Positions 8,924-17,704 of a stretch of DNA of 64,000 nucleotides are shown piece by piece (positions within the stretch are counted from its first letter, which is position 1; every line of letters starts with the position of its first letter). Both the position numbers and the translations under genes were made by a program. Source of the DNA: Candidatus Aminicenantes bacterium UBA1061 (GTDB lineage Bacteria; Acidobacteriota; Aminicenantia; Aminicenantales; Saccharicenantaceae); assembly GCA_002316315.1 (NCBI GenBank), contig DCDG01000041.1, positions 43,737 through 107,736 of the forward strand, written 5' to 3'. The notes under the pieces were generated by a model. It ran no database searches. It was not told where the DNA came from and saw only the letters and a program-made list of their open reading frames with translations.

Positions 8924-9808
8924 ATGAAAAAAATAACTATAACAAACAGGGTACCCTTAAAAAGATTGTTGGTGGATGCCTTATTAATCATTTCGGGCTC
9001 AATCATTATGGGCGTTGGCTATGCCCTGTTTTTGATTCCTTTTCATCTGGTCCCGGGTGGTCTATCGGGTATTTCTATTATGATTAACTATTTGGTTTCC
9101 CTGCCGGTAGGGCTGGTCATAATCATCCTAAACGTCCCCATTCTTCTGATCAGTTATAGATTCCTTAGCCGTAAATATGTTTTTACCACTCTGGTCGGCA
9201 TGCTCTGCTCTTCCCTCTTTATTGATTTTTTTAATCAGATTCTTAAATGGCCCAAGGGCACAGAAAATATGCTACTGGCTGCAATTTATGGTGGACTGCT
9301 TCTCGGACTGGGGCTCGGCCTGGTTTTCAGAGGAGAAGCCTCAACTGGTGGTTCTGATGTTATCGGTCTCATCCTCAACAAATATCTGGGCGTGTCAGTG
9401 GGCATGGGTATTATGGTGACTGATTTTATTATCATCTCGGCTTCCGGTCTGGTTTTCAGGCAGCTGGAAGCTCCACTTTATGGTTATATTGTACTTTTTA
9501 TCTCCACCAGGGTAATTGATCTGGTACTGGAAGGCTGGAATTTTTCCAAAATGGTTATTATTACTACCAGTCAGCCAGAAAAAATTGCCGATTTCATATT
9601 ACACCGGCTGGAAAGGAGCGGCAGTGCTCTTAAATCGCGTTCACTTTACCTCAATCGAGAAGGTGAAATTATTATCACCGTCATCCATAGGAAACAGCTG
9701 TCCGAACTCAAGGCTTTTATAAAAAGGACTGACCCAGGAGCCTTTGTTATTGTCAATGACACTTATGAAGTCCTTGGCAAAGGCTTTAAAGCCAACCACG
9801 CCGCTTAA
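8924..9808 (+). CDS. YitT-family (DUF161/DUF2179) membrane protein
   Basis: Integral membrane protein of the YitT family. The N-terminal two thirds hold about five or six hydrophobic segments with the family motifs GYALFLIPFHLVPGGLSGIS, GLGLGLVFRGEASTGGSDVI and LYGYIVLFISTRVIDLVLEG. The C-terminal roughly 80 residues form the cytosolic DUF2179 domain (KMVIITTSQPEKIADFIL ... ITVIHRKQLSELKAFIKRTDPGAFVIV), which resembles a small regulatory fold. Some relatives have been linked to transport or stress phenotypes, but no activity can be assigned here. A GTG 14 codons upstream (8882) is open in frame, but a promoter-like element overlaps it, so the ATG at 8924 (MKKITITNRV) is preferred. Confidence 0.85.
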   Translation: MKKITITNRVPLKRLLVDALLIISGSIIMGVGYALFLIPFHLVPGGLSGISIMINYLVSLPVGLVIIILNVPILLISYRFLSRKYVFTTLVGMLCSSLFIDFFNQILKWPKGTENMLLAAIYGGLLLGLGLGLVFRGEASTGGSDVIGLILNKYLGVSVGMGIMVTDFIIISASGLVFRQLEAPLYGYIVLFISTRVIDLVLEGWNFSKMVIITTSQPEKIADFILHRLERSGSALKSRSLYLNREGEIIITVIHRKQLSELKAFIKRTDPGAFVIVNDTYEVLGKGFKANHAA

Positions 9809-9887
9809 GATTGAACCTGGCGGCTGTGCTGCGCCTTGCTCCACAGCTGGCTATCTCCATCCATCTTCCCTCTTCAGGGCTGCTCAC

Positions 9888-11783
9888 TTAGAGCTTCAGT
9901 TTCTTGATCTCCTGTAAAACCTGGATGACTGATTCCAGATCCACCTGACTCCAGGCCTTATCCAGGCGGCTGAGCAGGCCGGCCAGTTGCCAGGCTGTAT
10001 CAGATCTTAAAGAAGAACCAACCTCTCTTGGGCTGCGAACCTGGAAGGGGTCAAGATCACCCTGGCTGGTGCCCGGGCCCGGTCGGAAAAGTACCTGATT
10101 GGCCTGAGCCAAAAAGTGATCTCGGAGATTTATGAAATACAAAAGACAATAGACATCCAGTAAATAACGCTTTTCACTCCCGGCAGCCCTCTCCATTTCC
10201 TCCAGCAATCCGGCCGGAGGTTCAAAGTCATATAATCCTTTCATAGCCTGAAGCAACCTGTTGTCTCGTTCAAAAGCTCGAGGGAGAACTTCAGTCTGGT
10301 AATAGTCCTGCAGTTTTTTTAGATCAAAAGGGATTTTTCTGGCTTCTAACTTAGCCGGGGCAACAGTCAGAACAGGTCTGGCACTATTAACAAGATAGAC
10401 CTCCAGGCGATCGTAAAATCCGTCATGATCAGCGTCAAAATACTGGATCTCTCCCAAGGCCGGACAGCCAGCCATATTTCCGATCTGGCACCACCCTTCC
10501 TCCGAGCCAAACAAATGAATCTTCTGATCAAGCTCACTATAATAGAATTCAACCGGACCGTTTAGCTGCCCTGCTACTTCCCTTCTAACATTCCATTTCT
10601 GAACACAGGAAGAAGTTCCTGGCAGCCTGACTCTTTCCGGCAGCCAGCCAATCCCTTCTCCCTGATTTTCCTCCCTGGAAGCCGCCCTGCCTGACGAGTC
10701 ATCTGAATATTCCCTCCAGGAAAAGCCAGCCACCTCCGGCTCATAGGAGTATATTAATTCCTTTAAATTTTCTCTTGGTATAAAAAAAACCTCCTGGGGA
10801 GGACGTCTTAAAAGAGAAAAGTTTCTCCACGATTCCAGATCAAAAGCCACACCACCGGCCTGCAACAAGCCAAAATTATAGTTAAAAACTTTTTCCTGAT
10901 TATTCTCTCCTGACAGATCAAAACTGACCTCCAGGCTTCTAATGACCGGATCCATAAGCTCTTTTGACCAGCCCGATAAAGGTTTAATAAAATCACCTTT
11001 TTCTCCTGCTGGCAGCACCTGGCTGCCAATAACCAGATCGCTTAGTCCATCCTGATTTAAATCATAACTGGCTAACGGGCAGGTATTGGCTGGCCAGAAA
11101 GTTCCGGTCAAGGGATTAAAAACATTTTTAAAATATAATTTATCGCCTGATAAATTTTCCAGAAAGTTTCCCGCCATTAAATCCAGCGGACTTGTAAATT
11201 TAAAAATCTCTCCAATCTTATCATAATCATAGCCACCCCAAACCCGGGCAAGATATCCACCCTCATAAAACCTTATTTCCATAAAATCTGCCTGGCCATC
11301 ACCATCTTCATCAGCATAATCAACCATGATATCAACCAGTCCATCCCGATTAAGATCATAAAGATAACAGTCCTGATTGAAGTCACCTCCGCTGGCCAGG
11401 CTGCCATCGCCATCATCATCAATGATCCAGACCAGAGCCTGGACTAAATAGCCATCTTTGTGGCTATAACTTTCGGCCCTGATCATCATTCTGTCTTTAG
11501 CCTCACCTTTTTCCTGAATAATAAAACTTTCACCGGCTTTCAGGCCTAAAGCGTTTTTCCACCATTTTTTTGATTTGAGGCTGCCCAACCGCCCATCAGG
11601 AGACATAGCTGTTTGTTTCATCCACCAGCTACCAGCTTTTTCCTGCCCAGCCCTTAACGCCTTACCCGGCTTTTCTTCAGAGGACAAATTTCTAGCTGGC
11701 AGCCAATTAAAAATTAAGATGACCGTTAGAAACAGGCCCAAGCCTGCTGTTGATTTTAAAGCTTGTTTCATTGAACTGTCCAA
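9888..11783 (-). CDS. Exported Asp-rich repeat protein of unknown function
   Basis: A 631-residue protein not recognised as a named family. Residues 1-35 look like a signal peptide (basic MDSSMKQALKS, hydrophobic LGLFLTVILIFNWLPA). Five Asp-rich loops resembling calcium-binding EF-hand, FG-GAP or dockerin-type loops are seen: DDDGDGSLASGGD, DLNRDGLVD, DEDGDGQAD, DLNQDGLSD and DADHDGFYD. They sit in beta-rich surroundings, as in surface proteins whose fold is stabilised by calcium. The C-terminal third is helical and Leu-rich. It is probably periplasmic or on the cell surface. It is monocistronic, convergent with the YitT gene and divergent from the ROK-like kinase gene. No enzymatic motif is visible. 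Confidence 0.75.
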   Translation of the reverse strand: MDSSMKQALKSTAGLGLFLTVILIFNWLPARNLSSEEKPGKALRAGQEKAGSWWMKQTAMSPDGRLGSLKSKKWWKNALGLKAGESFIIQEKGEAKDRMMIRAESYSHKDGYLVQALVWIIDDDGDGSLASGGDFNQDCYLYDLNRDGLVDIMVDYADEDGDGQADFMEIRFYEGGYLARVWGGYDYDKIGEIFKFTSPLDLMAGNFLENLSGDKLYFKNVFNPLTGTFWPANTCPLASYDLNQDGLSDLVIGSQVLPAGEKGDFIKPLSGWSKELMDPVIRSLEVSFDLSGENNQEKVFNYNFGLLQAGGVAFDLESWRNFSLLRRPPQEVFFIPRENLKELIYSYEPEVAGFSWREYSDDSSGRAASREENQGEGIGWLPERVRLPGTSSCVQKWNVRREVAGQLNGPVEFYYSELDQKIHLFGSEEGWCQIGNMAGCPALGEIQYFDADHDGFYDRLEVYLVNSARPVLTVAPAKLEARKIPFDLKKLQDYYQTEVLPRAFERDNRLLQAMKGLYDFEPPAGLLEEMERAAGSEKRYLLDVYCLLYFINLRDHFLAQANQVLFRPGPGTSQGDLDPFQVRSPREVGSSLRSDTAWQLAGLLSRLDKAWSQVDLESVIQVLQEIKKLKL

Positions 11784-11959
11784 AAACTCAATTTAAGCAC
11801 CAAGATTTAATTTTATGCTATTTTAGAAAGAAAAAGATGTCAATTAGAATACCCACAAAAAACAAGTATGAGCTTTTTCCTCTTTATAAAAAATATGCCT
11901 TTAGTCCGTTAATTTTTGTTATAATTTTTTTATAATTTTTAAAGTTTAGGTTAAAATTT

Positions 11960-13363
11960 ATGGATTGGTTAAAAGGTATGAAGAATAATTTTACGCTATC
12001 GATATCTCCAGCCTATGATCCAGGATTTCTTCCCCTTGGCCTGTTTTTCAGGTGGTATGAGCAGCAAGCAGCCAGCAGCCAGGAAGAGATTAGACTGGCC
12101 CTGGAACGTGAAAACGGGTTGATTTCCACCTGGAAAACAAGAATTCTTCCCCTGAATGAAAAAAACTTGCCATTAACCAGGTACTTTGTTGCCCGGCTGG
12201 TCAAATTTCTTTTGTGGCAAAAAGGCGGTTTTAAAATTTATTTATATGGGCCAGAAATTATTTATCAGCAAATAAAGAAAGATTATTCTCCAGAAGGAGA
12301 GAGGGCTTTTGATGATGATTTTATGAGCACAGTCTATGAACAACCGTTTAGTGTGGTAAAGGTCAGAAAAGAGGATCTGCCAGAAGAGCGACAGAGTGCT
12401 ATTTCTCTTGGCGGCCATTTTGACGGCTGCCGCCTCGGTTTTGACCTTGGAGCCAGTGATCTTAAGGTAGCTGCCCTTCAAGATGGACAGGTGGTTTTTA
12501 GTGAAGAAATTCCCTGGCAGCCGCAGCCAGAAGCTGATCCTGCTTATCATTATCATCACCTCCAGGCTGGCTTGAAAAAAGCCGCCGCCAGCCTGCCAAA
12601 AGTTGAAGCCATAGGCGGAAGTACCGCCGGGATTTATATCAATAATCAGGTTAGGATTGCCTCTCTTTTTCGCTCAGTTCCCAGGGAAATATTTGATCAA
12701 AAGGTAAAAACTTTCTTTATAGATTTACAGCGTGAGTGGGGAGTTCCGCTGGAAGTTATAAATGATGGTGAGGTCACCGCCCTGGCCGGCTATCTCAGCT
12801 TAAATCAGCCAGCTATTTTAGGGGTGTCTATGGGTTCAAGCCAGGCTGGTGGTTACCTTGATCCAACCGGTCGTTTACCGGGCTGGCTGGACGAACTGGC
12901 CTTCGCTCCGGTTGATCTGAATCCAGGAGCAGCTATTGATGACTGGTCTGGCGATCGCGGTGTTGGTGCCATGTATTTTTCTCAGCAAGCTGTTAACAAA
13001 CTTGCCAGACAGGCTGGCTTCAAATTTCCAGATGAGATGAAGCTTCCAGACAGATTAAAAGAGATTCAGGCCCTGGCCGAGAAAAACGATCAAGCTGCTA
13101 TCCGGATATTTCAAGATATTGGTGTTTATCTCGGTTATACGACCCAGCTTTATTCCCTTTTTTATGATTACCGCCATCTGATGATTCTCGGGCGGGTAAC
13201 TTCTGGTGTCGGGGGAGAGTTGATTAAACACCAGGCCGAATTTATCCTGAAGACAGATTTTCCTGAGCTGGCAGAAAGAATTGTCATTTACCTTTCTGAT
13301 GAAAAGAGCCGCCGTGTGGGCCAGGCAGTTGCCGCCGCTACCTTGCCTGAAATAAAAAGATAA
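11960..13363 (+). CDS. ROK/ASKHA-superfamily sugar-kinase-like protein with N-terminal extension
   Basis: A 467-residue protein in two parts. Residues 1-150 have no recognisable motif (some helical charged stretches). From about residue 155 an actin-like ATPase fold begins: phosphate-1 loop GFDLGASDLKVAAL, central AIGGSTAGIYINN, NDGEVTALAGY (the Asp that is usually the catalytic base in ROK kinases), phosphate-2 GVSMGSSQAGGYL, and C-terminal adenosine region ILGRVTSGVGGELI. The Cys-rich zinc motif of canonical ROK proteins (CxCGxxGCxE) is absent. The nagB gene follows after 33 bases, so a role in phosphorylating GlcNAc, MurNAc or a related amino sugar is a reasonable inference. An AT-rich upstream region contains two TATAAT boxes (11920-11925, 11931-11936) without good -35 boxes. 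Confidence 0.7.
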   Translation: MDWLKGMKNNFTLSISPAYDPGFLPLGLFFRWYEQQAASSQEEIRLALERENGLISTWKTRILPLNEKNLPLTRYFVARLVKFLLWQKGGFKIYLYGPEIIYQQIKKDYSPEGERAFDDDFMSTVYEQPFSVVKVRKEDLPEERQSAISLGGHFDGCRLGFDLGASDLKVAALQDGQVVFSEEIPWQPQPEADPAYHYHHLQAGLKKAAASLPKVEAIGGSTAGIYINNQVRIASLFRSVPREIFDQKVKTFFIDLQREWGVPLEVINDGEVTALAGYLSLNQPAILGVSMGSSQAGGYLDPTGRLPGWLDELAFAPVDLNPGAAIDDWSGDRGVGAMYFSQQAVNKLARQAGFKFPDEMKLPDRLKEIQALAEKNDQAAIRIFQDIGVYLGYTTQLYSLFYDYRHLMILGRVTSGVGGELIKHQAEFILKTDFPELAERIVIYLSDEKSRRVGQAVAAATLPEIKR

Positions 13364-13396
13364 AAACTATCTTTAAAAATAAGGAGGGCAAGAATC

Positions 13397-14182
13397 ATGC
13401 AGGTTATTATTCAACCGGATAGTGAGCAAGCCAGCCTGCTGGCTGCCCAATTGATTGCCAAGATAATAAGAGAGAAAGAAAAGCCAGTTATCGGACTGGC
13501 CACTGGCAATACTCCCTTGCTCCTCTACCAGTTGCTGGTCAAAATGCACCGTGAAGAAGGTCTGGACTTCAGCCGGGTGATTAGTTTTAATCTTGACGAG
13601 TATCTTGGTCTTCCTCCTGAACATCCAGGCTCTTTTCATCACTTCATGTGGAAAAATCTTTTCAGCCAGGTCAATATCAAACCCGAAAATGTTCATATTC
13701 CTGATGGCCTGACCAGAAATATTGAAGCTCATTGCCAGCAATATGAAGAAGAAATCAAAGCCGCCGGTGGCCTAGATATACAGGTCCTGGGGCTGGGCAC
13801 TGACGGCCATATTGGTTTTAACGAACCGTCTTCCTCTCTGTCTTCACGCACCAGGATTATAACTCTATTCGACCAAACCAGAAAAGACAATGCGATTTTT
13901 TTTGAAAGTGAAGATCAGGTTCCGTACCATGCCATAACCATGGGAATAAGAACTATTCTTGAGGCCAGAATTTGCCTTTTAATGGCTTTTGGGGAAAAGA
14001 AGGCCAGAGCTATTTCACTGGCAGTGGAAGGCCCGGTGACTACTATGGTTCCAGCTTCGGCCCTGCAGTTTCATCCCAAAGCCATAAGCCTCCTTGATAA
14101 AGAGGCAGCTTCTGAGCTTCGTCTGACTGATTACTACCAGTGGGCCTATGAACACCAACTACCAGAATGGCGAGAATTTTAA
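13397..14182 (+). CDS. nagB: Glucosamine-6-phosphate deaminase
   Basis: Converts glucosamine-6-phosphate to fructose-6-phosphate and ammonia, feeding amino sugars into glycolysis. The 261-residue length and motifs match NagB: LATGNTPLLLYQLL (phosphate-binding loop), SFNLDEYLGLPPEHPGSFH with the catalytic Asp, and GLGTDGHIGFNEPSSSL with the active-site GxDGHxxFNEP pattern. The ATG at 13397 has a strong AAGGAGGG ribosome-binding site eight bases upstream. It lies 33 bases after the ROK-like kinase gene and 91 bases before the sodium:solute symporter. 6-Phosphogluconolactonase is the related alternative, but the GHIGFNEP wording and context favour NagB. Confidence 0.93.
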   Translation: MQVIIQPDSEQASLLAAQLIAKIIREKEKPVIGLATGNTPLLLYQLLVKMHREEGLDFSRVISFNLDEYLGLPPEHPGSFHHFMWKNLFSQVNIKPENVHIPDGLTRNIEAHCQQYEEEIKAAGGLDIQVLGLGTDGHIGFNEPSSSLSSRTRIITLFDQTRKDNAIFFESEDQVPYHAITMGIRTILEARICLLMAFGEKKARAISLAVEGPVTTMVPASALQFHPKAISLLDKEAASELRLTDYYQWAYEHQLPEWREF

Positions 14183-14207
14183 TTGGGTGGATGCTTAACT
14201 GGTTATT

Positions 14208-14237
14208 TTGACATAATTTCAGGGCCTGTGATATAAA
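14208..14237 (+). promoter_or_regulatory. Promoter for the symporter-kinase pair
   Basis: TTGACA (14208-14213), an 18-base spacer and TATAAA (14232-14237). The expected start near 14244 leaves a leader of about 30 bases with an AAAGGAT ribosome-binding site before the ATG at 14274. The symporter and FGGY kinase may therefore be expressed separately from the ROK-nagB pair. Confidence 0.6.
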
Positions 14238-14273
14238 ATTTCGATTGACAGTTAGGACAGAAAGGATCAGAAA

Positions 14274-16079
14274 ATGCAGCTTAGTGCGCTTGATTGGGTA
14301 ATTGTCCTTGTATCTATCGGTATATGCTTTTTACCGCCAGTCATTCTAAGCCGCCGGGCAGGAAAGAACACCACAGAATTTTTTACCTCGGGCCGGGCTG
14401 CACCCTGGTGGTTAATCGGGATTTCGATGGTGGCTACTACCTTCAGCACCGATACCCCCAACCTGATTACCAATATTGTCCGTAATAATGGGGGGGTAGC
14501 CGGCAACTGGGTCTGGTGGGCTTTTCTTCTAACCGGCATGATGACTGTCTTTTTTTATGCGCGAATGTGGCGACGGTCACAGGTTCTAACAGACCTTGAA
14601 TTTTATGAAGTTCGTTATTCAGGCAAACCAGCTTCTTTTGTCCGTGGTTTCAGAGCTATTTATCTTGGGCTCTTTTTTAATTGCGTTATCATGGCTTCAG
14701 TCAACCTGGCTGCAGCCAAAATTGCCAATGTCATTCTTGGCTGGCCAATGACTAAAACCTTAATTTTTTGCAGTATTATTAATGTCATCTTTGCGGCCAC
14801 AGCCGGACTCTGGGGAGTTCTGGTGGTTGATTTAATCCAGTTCGGTATAGCCATGACCGGAGCCTTTGCTGCTGCTATCTTTGCCCTTAAACAGCCGGAA
14901 ATTGGCGGGCTGACCGGTCTTTTTCAGAAACTTGACCCAAAGGTGATCAATTTTCTTCCTGATTTTGGCAACTGGTCAATAGCTTTATCAATTTTTATTA
15001 TTCCTATCTTCATTCAATGGTGGTCGGTCTGGTATCCAGGAGCCGAGCCAGGCGGAGGCAGCTACATTGCCCAGCGGATGCTGGCCGCCAAAAGCGAAAA
15101 AGATGCTCTGTCGGGAACTCTCTTTTTTAATTTCGCCCATTATGCCATAAGGCCCTGGCCCTGGATCCTGGTCGCACTCTGTTCTTTTATTATCTATCCA
15201 AACCTGAATGATATTCACCTGGCCTTTCCCAACGTTGACCCGAGACTCATTGGCCACGATATGGCCTATCCAGCTATGTTGCGTTTTCTGCCACATGGCT
15301 TTCTGGGAATTATGTTGGCCGGCCTGCTGGCTGCTTACGTTTCTACCCTCGTCACCCATTTAAACTGGGGCAGTTCTTATCTTGTCCATGACTTTTACCG
15401 CCGCTTTCTACGCCCTGGTGCTTCCGAAAAGCATTATGTAAGCGTTGCTCGTCTGACAACCGTTGTTTTAATGATCCTGGCCAGTCTGCTAACCTTCATA
15501 CTCGAATCGGCCAAAGCCAGTTTTGATCTGATGTTATCAATCGGAGCAGGAACGGGTTTGATCTATCTTCTGCGCTGGTTCTGGTGGAGAATAAATGCCT
15601 GGTCGGAAATTGCCGCTATGGCCAGTTCCTTTGGCGTGGCCATTTTATTTTTTGTTCGTGGTAAACTTGGACATCCTGTTCCCCAGCATATTTCGCTTTT
15701 GATCACTATTGCTTTTACCACTGTCGTCTGGCTTCTGGTCACTTATCTGACCAAGCCGGCCGAAAAAAGCAAATTAGTTTCTTTTTATCAACTGGTCAAG
15801 CCGGCCGGTCCTGGCTGGAAAAAAATAAGGCAGGAAGCTAACCTGGAACCATCTCCGGATAATTTGACCTTATGCCTGGCCGGCTGGGTCTCTGGTTGCC
15901 TGTTTGTCTATGCAGCTCTGTTTGGAACGGGGGCTTATATTTATGGCCGTATTAGCCTGGGCATTTTCTGGAGTGTACTGTTCGTGATCAGCACTTTGGC
16001 CTTGATTAAGATTATGTCAAGAATCTGGGGTGGAGCTAAAAGCAAAGAGCCTGAAAAAAATATATTAAAGGCCTTATAA
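14274..16079 (+). CDS. Sodium:solute symporter (SSS) family transporter
   Basis: A 601-residue inner-membrane protein with about 13 or 14 hydrophobic segments, typical of the SSS/LeuT-fold family. Early segments carry the family wording RRAGKNTTEFFTSGRAAPWW and GISMVATTFSTDTPNLI, where Na+-binding residues usually lie, and later NWGSSYLVHDFYRRFLRP. These transporters import sugars, amino acids, nucleosides or sialic-acid-like acids with sodium. Placement between nagB and a sugar kinase, near NamZ, suggests an amino-sugar or muropeptide-derived substrate; this is inference from context. It precedes the FGGY kinase by 12 bases, so the two are almost certainly co-transcribed. Confidence 0.88.
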   Translation: MQLSALDWVIVLVSIGICFLPPVILSRRAGKNTTEFFTSGRAAPWWLIGISMVATTFSTDTPNLITNIVRNNGGVAGNWVWWAFLLTGMMTVFFYARMWRRSQVLTDLEFYEVRYSGKPASFVRGFRAIYLGLFFNCVIMASVNLAAAKIANVILGWPMTKTLIFCSIINVIFAATAGLWGVLVVDLIQFGIAMTGAFAAAIFALKQPEIGGLTGLFQKLDPKVINFLPDFGNWSIALSIFIIPIFIQWWSVWYPGAEPGGGSYIAQRMLAAKSEKDALSGTLFFNFAHYAIRPWPWILVALCSFIIYPNLNDIHLAFPNVDPRLIGHDMAYPAMLRFLPHGFLGIMLAGLLAAYVSTLVTHLNWGSSYLVHDFYRRFLRPGASEKHYVSVARLTTVVLMILASLLTFILESAKASFDLMLSIGAGTGLIYLLRWFWWRINAWSEIAAMASSFGVAILFFVRGKLGHPVPQHISLLITIAFTTVVWLLVTYLTKPAEKSKLVSFYQLVKPAGPGWKKIRQEANLEPSPDNLTLCLAGWVSGCLFVYAALFGTGAYIYGRISLGIFWSVLFVISTLALIKIMSRIWGGAKSKEPEKNILKAL

Positions 16080-16091
16080 TGGAAAGTCAAA

Positions 16092-17636
16092 ATGTATACC
16101 ATCGGAGTTGATTCGGGCACACAGGGGACTAAAGCCTTGCTGGTGGAGATGGCAAGCGGTCTGGTACTTGGCCGCGGCTACAGCCGCCACCAGACGGTCA
16201 AAGGTCTCCAACCTGGCGAATCCGAGCAATCCCCTGAAACCTGGATAGAAGCCATGAAGATGTCCATCAAAGAAGCTCTCAGGAATTCATCCATTGACCC
16301 GGCAGATGTTGTCAGCCTGGGGATTTCGGGCCAGCAGCATGGGCTGGTTGCTCTTGACAAGAGCCTCAATCCGATCAGGCCGGCTAAGTTATGGAATGAC
16401 ACCTCGACAGTGAAAGAAACCGAAGAAATCATAGCCGCGGCTGGGGGGCAGAGAGCTTTTATTGAACAAAGCGGGCTGAGTCTGGCTGTCGGCTATACAG
16501 CTTCAAAAATTCTCTGGTTGAAAAAGCATGAACCAGAAAACTATAGCCGCCTTTTCTGCCTTCTTTTACCCCATAATTATTTGAACTTTTATTTGACCGG
16601 CAGGCTTCATATGGAGTATGGAGATGCTTCTGGTACGGGACTGATGGATATCAGGAGCCGTCAATGGCAGATCGATATTATTAACCTGATTGATCCTCAA
16701 CTCATCGATAAGTTGCCTCCACTCTCCCCTCCTGGCGAACCTGTTGGCTATATTAGAGATGAAATCGCCAGGGAATTCGGCTTCCAACGGGTTCTGGTCT
16801 CAGCCGGCGGCGGAGATAATATGATGGCTGCCATCGGATCAGGCAACGTAGAAGAAGGGATTTGCACCCTTAGCCTGGGCACCTCCGGCACCATTTTTTC
16901 TTTCAGTTCAAAGCCGTTTATTGATCCTGAGGGCGAGATTGCAGCCTTCTGCGATAGCACCGGCGGCTGGCTGCCGCTGGTCTGTACGATGAATGTGACC
17001 AATACCACTGAGTTATTTAAAGGACTGACAAATGTCGATAATGATGGACTTGAGGATCTGGTTAAAAATGGGGCGCCCGGCGCAGGCAGGCTCATTTTTC
17101 TTCCCTATATTGATGGGGAAAGAACCCCGGCTTTGCCTGAGGCTACAGGCGTTTTCTTTGGGCTGACTCGTCACAACTTTAATCCAGCCTGCCTGGCCAG
17201 AGCCGTAATGGAAGGCACCAGCCTGAATCTCAATTATGGTTTTAACCGGATGAAAGACCTTGGCCTTGAACCAAGAGAAATCAGGGCTACAGGAGGTGGA
17301 GCTAAGAGCCAGAGCTGGCTGCAGATTATTTCAACTGTCTTTGAAACACCGGTCATTACTCTTGCGGAACCAGAGTCAGCCGCCTTTGGAGCTGCCCTCC
17401 AGGCCATCTGGTGTTATTACGGGGAAAATGGACAGGAGGTGGAAATCAAAGAGCTCGCTTCCAGGCTGGTTAAAGCAGGCCATCTGGCCGCTCAGCCTGA
17501 TCCAGATCAATTTCAACTCTACCGAGAACTTTATCAAAGGCACAACTCTCTCTGGAAAAGATTATCTCCTGAGTTTAGCCTGCACCGTCAGTGGCTAAAT
17601 TCAACCCTGTCCGGCGCTCCTGACAAAAAATATTGA
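16092..17636 (+). CDS. FGGY-family carbohydrate kinase, xylulokinase-like
   Basis: ATP-dependent sugar kinase, 514 residues, normal for FGGY enzymes. It begins MYTIGVDSGTQGTKALL (phosphate-1 loop), then GISGQQHGLVALDKSLNP and RPAKLWNDTST, which are xylulokinase-like substrate-site motifs, TLSLGTSGTIFSF (phosphate-2) and the FGGY-type C-terminal signature region RATGGGAKSQSWLQIISTVF. It closely resembles XylB, phosphorylating D-xylulose, but the neighbours are amino-sugar genes rather than xylose isomerase, so another ketose or polyol may be the substrate. It follows the SSS transporter by 12 bases and faces the NamZ gene convergently. Confidence 0.85.
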   Translation: MYTIGVDSGTQGTKALLVEMASGLVLGRGYSRHQTVKGLQPGESEQSPETWIEAMKMSIKEALRNSSIDPADVVSLGISGQQHGLVALDKSLNPIRPAKLWNDTSTVKETEEIIAAAGGQRAFIEQSGLSLAVGYTASKILWLKKHEPENYSRLFCLLLPHNYLNFYLTGRLHMEYGDASGTGLMDIRSRQWQIDIINLIDPQLIDKLPPLSPPGEPVGYIRDEIAREFGFQRVLVSAGGGDNMMAAIGSGNVEEGICTLSLGTSGTIFSFSSKPFIDPEGEIAAFCDSTGGWLPLVCTMNVTNTTELFKGLTNVDNDGLEDLVKNGAPGAGRLIFLPYIDGERTPALPEATGVFFGLTRHNFNPACLARAVMEGTSLNLNYGFNRMKDLGLEPREIRATGGGAKSQSWLQIISTVFETPVITLAEPESAAFGAALQAIWCYYGENGQEVEIKELASRLVKAGHLAAQPDPDQFQLYRELYQRHNSLWKRLSPEFSLHRQWLNSTLSGAPDKKY

Positions 17637-17704
17637 TTGTAAAGAACAACCAGCCAGACAATTAGCAGTGCCGGGTCATGACAACTCTCTTGTCTTCAAG
17701 AGGT

